Shown here: in pieces, positions 58,601 to 64,000 of the stretch
How the letters are laid out: each line of letters starts with the position of its first letter
Position numbering within the stretch: position 1 is the stretch's first letter
Source of the DNA: Ilex aquifolium
Lineage: Eukaryota; Streptophyta; Magnoliopsida; Aquifoliales; Aquifoliaceae
DNA length: 64,000 nt
Reading direction: 5' to 3'
Assembly: GCA_951799425.1 (NCBI GenBank)
Contig: OX637409.1
Coordinates: 12,744,960 to 12,808,959, forward strand
The notes under the pieces: model-generated
Told to the model about the DNA's origin: nothing
Database searches by the model: none
The model's input: only the letters and a program-made list of their open reading frames with translations
Translations under genes and position numbers: made by a program

Positions 58601-61006
58601 AACTCTCATCTCCTATTGGTTGTCATGGTGTCTGCCGCCTTAAGCTTTCATTGGAGTCTATAAATAGGCATGTTCAAGCCATTTTGATGCATGATCTTCT
58701 ACTTTTTGGAGAGCAAAAGTCCTAGAGAAAAATACCCCAACTTAAACACCCCTAGCCAAAATTCTCTTGTTCTACATTTCTTTTACTTCCTTTCTACTTA
58801 GAGGGTTGAACCTCTCTCACTTTTTTGTCCTAGTTGGTAATAAAAATGAGAGAGTTTCAACTATTCCTCGGGGAAGAATTACATACGTTTTGTTTTGTAT
58901 TTATGTTGTATTATAATGGGATTGTCTTACCCTTCTTGCTTATCTATAGTAATAAAGAGTGAGTAGTCCTTTTATACTCTTTAGTAAAGGGTGAAGACAT
59001 GTGTAATATTGTTTAAATAATAGAAATGCCGATATTTTATTTATGTCTTAATGTTTATACCTCCCTTAAATTATGGATGGTTTTCATCTCCGTTTGGTAT
59101 CATATTACTATATACTCATGATTACAAGTACCGAGTTAAATTTATTATTATATACAATTTCATCTATACATTATTATGTACTTCATGCATGATATAATGA
59201 TGCACGTAGTTGGGATTTATGTAATAATCGAGAGATTGATTATAGATGGGTTAAGTCTTACCATAGCCAATACTTTTAATTCAATGCATAAACCGGAACT
59301 CCGTCTTCATTGAATCATAGACCTGCCGATTGATTAGATATAGTAAACCTTTTGAATGGTTCACCTTCGGGTTTCCTAGGGTTAATTGGTTGTTACAAGG
59401 TGCATAAACCTTCCGGCTAACTTAACAGTTGCTATGATATGGTTCAACTTATACATCAAACCTACCGATTAACTTTCCAATTACATGGAGATTAATTGCT
59501 ATAAGGTGACATTTTCATAATCTCAAGCAATAGAATGCATATTGGATCCCCGAACTAAAGAGTAGCATTTTTCATTTGTTGTAATCAAAGTTCAAATTAA
59601 GTATTTAGTTATCAGTTTTAAGCTCACATCATAAGTTATTGTAATGCACACTACACACACGACAATCTTACCTTTTTTATTTTGAGTTCCAACAAATAAC
59701 TCCTAGTGGATTCGACCACAGACTTAACTGAGTAATACTACAACTTGACCACTTATATTTTGGTGTACGATTAAGATCAAGTCAATGGTAGTGAGGTAGT
59801 GAGACCCTCATTCAAGACGGAAAGACAGAGAGAGTTTTGAAAACAAGTTTAGACCAAGGATCAAAATTTTGTTTCAGTGCATAATTTTAGTGAGAACTGA
59901 AACGTTTCAGTAATATTTCAAAAACATTTCCGAAACAAATAAAAAAATTTAAAATTTAAAATTTATTTACGAAATATTTCAAAACACCTCAAAACATATA
60001 AATTTTAATATTTAATCAATGATTCATTTCGATTTCCATGAAAATGTAAACTTTTCAGACTTTTCAACCTTTTCGAAACTAAATTTTTGTCCTTGGTTCA
60101 AATTGGGTCATTTTTTGCAACATGCTTTGTTTTGTCATTTGAAGAGGTTTTGACATATTAATAGGAAATTGGTCTTTTTCATCACACCGGTTACTTTCAT
60201 CTCCTAATCATAACTAATAAGTGTAACAGTGATATTTTTTTAATTTATGAATAAATCTTGGAGGTCTAAATGTAATTAATCCTCTTAACAATTATCACAA
60301 TCACAAAAGGAAATCCCAAAGCCGACTAACATCACAAACTAAGTCTTCACTAGCCATTACCTGGCCTCTTTAGTCTGTCTATGTTCCTTGTTTTACGTGT
60401 TCAATTATTGTTTCTTTTCCTTCTGAATGTCTTCTTTTCCTTCGCTTTTTTTATTTCTACTCCTATCCAACTGGGTCAAATTCCACAAATACTAAATATG
60501 CAGCCAGCATAGATGATTTCCTTAAGTTTCAAAGGAAGTTTAACATGAATTAGAATGCAACTACAAAACTCACAGGTAGTTACCTTCAGAAAGCGACCCC
60601 TTCTATTCTCACCAATGTCGAAGTAAAATACCTGCAATCAAACACTATTATTAAGCACTCAACTTGAGCTACAAAAAACAATAATCTTAAATTAGGAATC
60701 ACTAAGGGAAATCAATTGAAGAAGCACGGTTGCCTTAGTGTCGAGCTGGAGTTCCTTGCTGAAGACTTCCTGTTCATCAGAATTGACGTAGTAATTGAAG
60801 AGATCCAAGAACCAGGAGATACCGTTAAAGGGCACGATGATGGTGGACCTGGTGGCTGACGTCTTCTCGGAGATTTTGAGGTATCTACCCCGTGGATTCT
60901 CCTTGAGGTCGAAGTAGAAAAGCTTATGCTCCACCTGTAACGTTTTACAGAGCAGCTCCACATCACCCCCTCCGCCGCCGCCGCCGCCACCCGAATTCCC
61001 CTCCAT
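43607..61006 (-). CDS. PURA1: Pur-alpha, single-stranded nucleic-acid-binding protein (5 exons)
   Basis: Exons in gene order are 61006-60734, 60631-60584, 44371-44231, 44129-43884 and 43759-43607. All junctions are in phase 0 and give 286 residues plus TGA, close to the ~296 of the Arabidopsis protein. The ATG is fixed by an in-frame TAA nine bases upstream. Residues 5-14 are poly-Gly. PUR repeat 1 (about 24-88) shows LFYFDLKENPRGRYLKISE and RSTIIVPFNGISWF. Repeat 2 spans exons 2-3 (VFYFDIGENRRGRFLK, then VSEASVSRNRSTIIVPAG). Repeat 3 spans exons 4-5 (FFFDLGSNNRGHFLRISE, then RSSIILPLSGLKQFHEMVGHF). The family binds purine-rich single-stranded DNA and RNA in the nucleus and influences transcription; repeats 1-2 form the binding fold and repeat 3 dimerises. 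Introns are 102, 16212, 101 and 124 bp. Intron 1 appears to use a GC donor. No exon carries a stop. The only doubt is whether the giant second intron is spliced efficiently. Confidence 0.93.
45331..45499. mobile_element. MITE copy b (AAGGATCAAAATTTTG family)
   Basis: The right end, reversed, reads CAAGGATCAAAATTTTGTTT, matching the terminal repeat of the copy at 59853. The inside shares GTTTCAGCAATATTTCA and TTTCCGAAATA. The left terminus is decayed and no target duplication is visible. Confidence 0.5.
46225..47270 (-). pseudogene. LINE (L1-type) ORF2 C-terminus
   Basis: Minus-strand reading from 47260: NPWKFTSQGLNTF, then DIWISESSLTSRFPCLFRLL, FLRNPMDWDI, RFWSVDSSKIFS and WKVRVPVRVR, and further on FWVVWMEMNRIIFEGKEEKEFLCDRVKYLASL...EFHGT. 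This is the zinc-binding region following the RT of plant LINEs. Frames are broken. An A/T-rich end at about 46225 (on the minus strand an A-rich tail) fits a 3' end, so the copy is 5' truncated. Confidence 0.8.
48350..48978. mobile_element. MITE copy c, with an insert at about 48546-48880
   Basis: The left arm (GGATTGTAATTTTGCTTC, AACGTTTTAGTAATGTTTC) and right arm (CTCAAAACATATAAATTTTGATATTCAATC) match the left and right parts of the 245-bp copy at 59853. Between them lie about 335 unrelated bases containing ATCTACATCGCAAACCCACC, a motif also found at 58080-58160. TIRs are decayed. Confidence 0.5.
49985..50261 (-). repeat. LTR region of the minus-strand copia
   Basis: On the minus strand GCTTGAGGGACAT, a copia polypurine tract, precedes TGTTGGAGATTTACTATCC at 50261. 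Inside are ATATAAATAGGTGA (TATA type) and a duplicated GAGATTTACTATCC...GCTTTCTTATT block. The far end is approximate. Confidence 0.55.
50262..51208 (-). pseudogene. Ty1/copia RT end and RNase H, minus strand
   Basis: From 51208 down: YSVGIAHFKTYLEK, FHTKDLTLFR.FLGIGIA, then GLCRGKHVFDLFFE, TPMDRTIKLD and SYRKLVGKLIYLTVTYPDITYTAGVVS, the copia RT tail. RNase H beyond it is badly decayed. The YVDD part lies upstream and is missing. Several stops. Confidence 0.8.
51209..51850 (+). pseudogene. Ty1/copia gag end and protease, plus strand
   Basis: An Arg/Gly-rich stretch (GRGGHTID context) with a CCHC-like knuckle whose last Cys is Tyr (CSHCGRGGHTIDYY), then WDLHGKPSS. After a TAG near 51529 the protease follows: WIIDSGASDHITGSSNVF with the catalytic DSGASDH, and LSPNMSLSSVLFVPQFPFSLLSITK. 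The gag start and 5' LTR are missing: the element begins abruptly where the minus-strand copia stops. Confidence 0.8.
51852..52900 (+). pseudogene. Ty1/copia integrase, plus strand
   Basis: HYRLGHPT...CETCQLSKH (zinc-binding HHCC), a TGA near 52184, FVDDYSRVT, a further TGA at 52259-52261, RILRSDNAREY, GIIHQTSYACTSQQNGVAECKNRHL (catalytic Glu), KVFGCVYYVHN and KYVFLVYSCTQKGYRCY. The three catalytic acidic residues (VDDYS, RSDN, NGVAE) can all be seen. The frame is broken by two stops. Confidence 0.85.
53021..54139 (+). pseudogene. Ty1/copia reverse transcriptase, plus strand
   Basis: NPGWRKSMEVEMDVLYHNGTW, RCRWVHTVKFNLNG, ERLKARLVTKDFTQTYGIDY, TFSPVAKI, LDVKNAFLHGDL, GLKQSPRAWF and VVYVDDIVITGNDSEG with an intact YVDD. 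It is open for 372 residues. A frameshift near 53020 separates it from integrase. TAG at 54137-54139 replaces the usual Gln codon before FMGCPR. Confidence 0.88.
54143..54737 (+). pseudogene. Ty1/copia RNase H, plus strand
   Basis: [75 protein letters not shown] and NQLADMFTK, the complete copia RNase H pattern. It is open apart from the stop before it. The coding end runs into the polypurine tract GGGGAGGAG and the 3' LTR. Confidence 0.88.
54738..54903 (+). repeat. 3' LTR of the plus-strand copia (166 bp)
   Basis: TGTTAAGATTGTTAGGG...CTAAACGTAACA directly after the polypurine tract. It includes TAAATATAAATACAAG as a TATA-type region. There is no partner LTR upstream. Short, but a usual size for some copia clades. 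Confidence 0.7.
54904..55180 (-). pseudogene. Ty1/copia integrase C-terminus, minus strand
   Basis: Minus-strand reading KCIFLGYSCTQK...CYDP and ADVTFFESSPFF is the end of a copia integrase. It belongs in orientation and order with the RT tail at 51208-50262, so the plus-strand copia lies inside this element. About 1 kb of RT is missing between the two parts. Confidence 0.75.
55430..56030 (-). pseudogene. Second LINE ORF2 C-terminal fragment
   Basis: Minus strand: VFAWLFAHKKLNTND, a shifted ...DHLLLHCSFV-like segment, then AKFGTPWVWPKD, LLICVLLAFFWVISLERNGRMF and LWQKIIFTTSLWASM. This is the zinc-binding tail of a plant LINE, from a different lineage than the copy at 46225 (ERNGRMF against EMNRIIF). 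Frames are broken and the 5' end is truncated. Confidence 0.75.
56650..57431. mobile_element. hAT-type MITE (782 bp) with 8-bp target duplication
   Basis: It begins CAGTGTTATTTAAGGCG and ends with the complement of CAGTGTCGTGAAAAGCG. A perfect 8-base duplication TTCAATTC flanks it (56642-56649 and 57432-57439). An 8-bp duplication with CAGTG termini is the hAT signature. The long imperfect terminal repeats (about 100 bp) are built of AAGCGA/TCGCTT and CCTAGGCG motifs; the middle is AT-rich and noncoding. No transposase. Confidence 0.88.
57836..57890 (+). repeat. CCGTATCGTATC minisatellite
   Basis: Short degenerate tandem of CCGTATC/CGTATCGTATCG units. Low-complexity, no function apparent. 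Confidence 0.6.
58066..58178. repeat. Dimer of a GATCTGGATCGC repeat
   Basis: Two ~57-base units, each with TTTTGGTGATCTGGATCGC or its variant followed by AACTCATCCT/AACCCACCCT. A third relative, ATCTACATCGCAAACCCACC, is at about 48803. Unclassified. Confidence 0.5.
58438..58532. repeat. TCCGGA palindromes in the 58-kb LTR
   Basis: CCATCCGGATGG (58438-58449) and ACCGTCCGGACGGT (58519-58532), both perfect, with related imperfect CCATCCGAACGATGG (from 58457) and GGCGTCCGAACAATGGCC (from 58538). The TATA box is 126 bases past the second palindrome. Confidence 0.75.
58659..58666 (+). promoter_or_regulatory. TATA box of the 58-kb LTR
   Basis: GTCTATAAATAGGC, a canonical plant TATA box. Confidence 0.55.
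59853..60097. mobile_element. MITE copy a (245 bp)
   Basis: Left end ACCAAGGATCAAAATTTTG and right end, reversed, ACCAAGGACAAAAATTTAG: inverted terminal repeats of about 20 bases. The interior is AT-rich with GAAACGTTTCAG inverted motifs. No clear target duplication, so the superfamily is open. Copies b and c lie at 45331 and 48350. Confidence 0.65.
60632..60733 (-). other. Intron 1 of the Pur-alpha gene, GC-AG type
   Basis: The exon ends ...GACACTAAG and the intron starts GCAACC; the acceptor is TTGATTGCAG before GTATTTTAC. The conserved residues Asp-Thr-Lys|Val-Phe-Tyr-Phe-Asp need this junction. A GT six bases further (ACC|GTGCTT) would add Ala-Thr in frame and is the alternative. Confidence 0.7.
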
Positions 61007-62064
61007 CTCTTCTTACGACACACCAACTAAAGTGCCCAACCCAAAGCCTTGAAGCCCTAAATACGAATTTTTTCTCAGGTCACTTATAGACTGAGTAGTT
61101 GCCCCGCGAACCTCTTCAGCTGTATTATAGTAAAATAAACGGCAGCAGTCGGGAAACTCAGAATTTCCAAAGGGAGAGACGATGATGGTTGTGTACAAGG
61201 CAGATCTGGAAGAATTGTAGCTGCCTTTGGTGATGGTGGTGAGTACGGTGGAGCTAGCGGTGGCGGTAGTTTCCTTCTGCTATTTAGGTTTTGCGTGGGA
61301 AGAAGAGGCTTTGTTGTTTGACCGAGTCCCGTCTTCATTTAAAGCCTGCCTCGCCTCGCCTTGCCTTGGCAGCCCATTGCCCCCACGCTTCTCACTCCCT
61401 CTAACAAAATCGCGTTTTTCACGCTTTCGTTGTAACAATTTCACTTCAGCTGTTCAAGTTCAACACTGGCAGTAATTTCCCACCCCCGTCGGTAACTCTG
61501 ATTTCTTGCTTTTTTAGTCCACCCCGACTAATGCCGTTACAGTGTCGCAGCACAGTGAAAAATGGCATTTGAATTTCAAGAGGTACTGGTTAAAAAAAAA
61601 TTCAAGAGGTAAAATGCAAAAGCACCTTCTCCGCCACTTGTTTTTGCTAATGAAACCAGATTTCACTAACCTTTTTTAAGTACCACACGGTGTTTGTTGA
61701 TGCCAAATTTCAGTAGTTGTTCATCATAAGCACTCGTGGACTTCTTGTGAGAAGGAAGTTGGAGATCGGAGGGGGAGCTCTTCTGAAGGTCAATCATCGG
61801 ATGTAATTGACAAAAAAAAAATGAAGTATGTAAGAGGAAAAAATCGTGTGCCTCTAAATTGATGATGACACAACAACTGTGATAAGGTACAATCAAATCA
61901 GTCGAATGTATGATGAAAGATAATTAATGAAACAATTAATAATAAAATATAGAGATGGGGTGGTTAGGCTTAAGTAATCTAACCGCTGAAAGCGACGACA
62001 GTGGTCGGAAAACTTTATTAATGAGAGAATAAAGTAATAGGTAGGAGACAGAGAGCCAAGAGTA
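61007..62064 (-). promoter_or_regulatory. 5' flank and probable promoter of the Pur-alpha gene
   Basis: About 1.06 kb lie between the start codon and the nearest LTR. A TTTAAAT stretch on the minus strand (about 61345) is the only TATA-like site close by and is weak. Open frames on both strands here are short and unrelated to known families. An untranslated first exon cannot be excluded. Confidence 0.45.
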
Positions 62065-64000
62065 TGTGATGCCCCAAAATCTGGTGGTCCTTTCTCACCT
62101 GTTAATCACCCATCAACCCGCATAAATACATGTGTATGTCGTATAACCCGACACCACGTCATCACATCCCTTTCACTGGGGTCGTTACCAACACAAAGTT
62201 TAGGCACGGTCTCCCTTGTACTAGAGCACTCACAAATGTATAACATGTGTACATATCAATCACTTGACCATTCCAAGGTCCAATTTCCATCAATTTAAAC
62301 TTAATATTGAACCAATTACACCATTTAAATAAGAAAGCTCAAGGCCCGAATGTTTGGCAAGTTATATTTAAATTTTTTTAAAAGTTTGAAAAATGTATCG
62401 GCACCTCTTACATGTGGTACCGGTACCTGAGTCTTCTGTCAGCCAGGTACCGGTACTTTTGTAACAAGATACCGGTACCTGGACCTTTATTTTTTCAGGT
62501 TCCTTCCATTTGCCAAGTATCGATACCTAGGTGACGGGGTACTGGTACCTGAGTCCACTGTTTGCTAAGTACAAGTAACTACATGTCGTAGTACCGGTAC
62601 CTGAGCCCATACCGGTACCTTAGCCCACTGGAATCCAGGTACAGGCACCCGTATGTTGAGGTACCAGGACCTGGCCCATCCAACAGCGTGGTACCGGTAC
62701 TTAATCACTTAGGTACCAGTACCTAGGCCTAGATTTTCCTCAATTCTTTCCAATCTTCAACATTTAACCATCCAACCTCTTTCCAAACACATCCATACAT
62801 TCATTAATACAAATTATAGTCTATAAGAGTCTATTTCAAACTCTTTACACAATTTACAAGTTCAAAATGAATTACACAATTTATTTACAAAATGTAATTC
62901 AAAGTCACATCTCGGCTTCTTCGTCAATAAAGGCCCACGTGAGGACTGTCCACCGGCGCTTGTCTCACACCTGAAATGTTGTTCCTATAAAGGATAAACC
63001 ACGCTCAATATGGTATCTCCTAAAGAGGTTATTCCTCAACTTAGATGCATATGAAATATTCATATGTAATACAATAATCAAACATTCATTCAAGAATATA
63101 CAATTCAATAATGAACGTCACAATGTCATACCATGTTATGAGGTAAGACTCACACAAGCAATGCAACCCGAGCTTTCCACCGGCTCTAATAACATATGCA
63201 ATATCATGCGTATACATTCGGGCATTCCAAGCCTCCGCCATTGATGTTGAACATCCAATGACCAATTTACAAAAATCTTGGGTCTTTCTTGGGGTGAGTA
63301 TTTATGGACTTCACCTAATCGACACGACATCTATGTACTTCCAACAATAGCTCCGCGTACGCCGACACACTTTATGGACTCAATACCAATAAAGTGCGTA
63401 TCCAAAATTATCGGGTCTTGCACCCGAGGTAGAATCTAACCCTTCTTGCTGACCCCAACTCTTGCTTTCAATGCAACTCGTGCAACTCAATCGAACCTAG
63501 GTCCAACTTTCCTGATCCCACGTATCAACCCACCAAGAATGGTGTTTGATTAAATCGTGCACACACATCCACACTCATGTTACATGCCCACGAATGCGAT
63601 GTTTCTCATGCATATTCAATGTAATGTACAATTGTAATTTTCATAGCATGTTCAATATGTCATGAGTACATTATGAACAACTTTAATGCCTATCAACATT
63701 TTTCAATTGTCAATTATATAATAAGCATATAATCACAATTCACAATATCACCAAGCATGTTATCTCATTCTCATTCAAATGACATACTTAAATCATTCCT
63801 AGGCATTTTATCAAACATCCAAAGACACATAATTATGTAAACACATAACATGCCCAATTTAACACGTTACTTCATGAAATTACAAACAAGCAATTTCAAC
63901 AAACCCCAATTCATACTAGAATTGATTTTATACATTCTTATACCATTTCTCATACTCTAGTTACACCATGAGTACATTTAGATCAGAGATTTCATCTCTA
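62065..64000 (-). repeat. Gypsy LTR reversed, running off the window
   Basis: Starts TGTGATGCCCCAAAATCTGG, the complement of the GGGGCGTCACA-type terminus. It carries the family-Y 3' landmarks in reverse (CACGGTCTCCCTTGTACTAG, CACCATTCTTGG complement near 63535, CATGCCCACGAATG). Between 62280 and 62930 is a stretch resembling the family-X U3 (GGAAAGAGGTTGGATGG on the minus strand) with the palindrome minisatellite. The LTR reads toward the Pur-alpha gene. Confidence 0.7.
62416..62723. repeat. GGTACCGGTACC minisatellite
   Basis: About ten units of GTACCGGTACCTGAGCCCA type in various states of decay, including perfect GGTACCGGTACC at 62416-62427 and several ACCGGTACC half-sites. Spacing is irregular (about 25-55 bases). 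Confidence 0.75.

Larger units (their letters stand above)
58227..59780 (+). mobile_element. Probable solo LTR (about 1554 bp)
   Basis: GTCAATGGT occurs at both edges (58222-58230 and 59781-59789), compatible with a target duplication at the start of TGG.... Contents are LTR-like: palindromes at 58438-58532, TATAAATA at 58659-58666, and a terminal block GTGGATTCGACC...CTACAACTTGACCACTTATA shared with 26310-26370. It ends in ATCAA rather than CA, so the exact boundary is uncertain. No coding region. Confidence 0.6.
44372..60583 (-). other. Giant intron 2 of the Pur-alpha gene (16212 bp)
   Basis: The donor is CTGAAG|GTAACT at 60583 and the acceptor GTTGTGTGCAG|GTGTCT at 44372. Its two ends join codon to codon in the middle of PUR repeat 2. 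Roughly half or more of it is recognisable transposon sequence on both strands. The remaining stretches 44372-45330, 45500-46224, 47271-48349, 48976-49984, 56031-56641 and 60098-60583 contain no gene or element I can name. Confidence 0.88.

Noticed and set aside
43607..61006. Possibility that exons 1-2 and 3-5 belong to two separate Pur-alpha copies or an assembly join
   Set aside because: Phase and residues match exactly at the junction inside repeat 2, splice signals are present at both ends, and no duplicate exon is seen. An assembly error cannot be fully excluded without reads.
60712..61026. 104-residue frame overlapping Pur-alpha exon 1 on the same strand
   Set aside because: It is the shifted reading of the GC-rich exon; the other frame carries all PUR motifs.
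1..64000. tRNA, rRNA or other structured RNA genes
   Set aside because: Only primer-binding sites complementary to tRNA ends were seen; no cloverleaf with matching arms could be read by eye. A covariance-model search would be decisive.

Overview
This is plant nuclear DNA from an angiosperm (AT-rich, intron-containing, long LTRs of plant type, chromovirus-type Ty3/gypsy, Athila/Tat-type gypsy, Ty1/copia, L1-type LINE and hAT-MITE debris). The species cannot be named from the sequence. Only one host gene is supported: a Pur-alpha single-stranded-nucleic-acid-binding protein on the minus strand, spanning 61006 down to 43607. Its five exons join in frame to 286 codons, but exons 2 and 3 are separated by a 16.2-kb intron full of transposon remains.

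Layout. 1-6128: a chimeric gypsy element whose 5' LTR (169-2281, family X, TGTAACACCCC...) and gag are fused directly to the integrase tail/chromodomain and 3' LTR (3810-6128) of another family (Y). 6130-7177: Athila/Tat-type protease scrap joined to the first part of an Athila-type LTR. 7178-25339: a tandem array of family Y, LTR-internal-LTR-internal-LTR (LTRs at 7687, 13897, 22449). Both internal regions share the same deletions: no capsid domain, no reverse-transcriptase core, damaged integrase. The second one also carries a solo Athila-type LTR of 2430 bp with a 5-bp target duplication. 25340-26395: an LTR piece of a third family. 26396-39657: an Athila-type element on the plus strand with gag, protease, RT, RNase H and part of integrase. 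Its RNase H frame is split at 31718/39025 by a complete 7306-bp non-autonomous LTR element on the minus strand (31719-39024, target duplication CTCCT). 39658-43300: LTR and protease fragments, one LTR carrying a short LINE.

43369-62064: the Pur-alpha gene. Going up in coordinate, its giant intron holds a MITE (45.3 kb), a LINE tail (46.2-47.3 kb), a second MITE (48.4-49.0 kb), a minus-strand copia broken by a plus-strand copia (50.0-55.2 kb), another LINE tail (55.4-56.0 kb), a 782-bp hAT-type MITE with a perfect 8-bp duplication (56.65-57.43 kb), a probable solo LTR (58.2-59.8 kb) and a third MITE (59.85-60.10 kb). 62065-64000: a gypsy LTR reading toward the gene, about 1 kb upstream of its start codon.

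How things work together: the mobile elements are nested and mostly dead. Gag-pol reading frames carry stops and frameshifts, and the elements with structurally best termini lack reverse transcriptase, so they would depend on enzymes from elsewhere. One recurring pattern is not explained by the element list: several unrelated LTR families carry clusters of short perfect GC-rich palindromes (ACCGGT, TCCGGA or GCAGCTGC centred), in three families placed roughly 50-230 bp upstream of a TATA box. All reading was by eye; identities, clade names and fragment edges marked 'about' are estimates.
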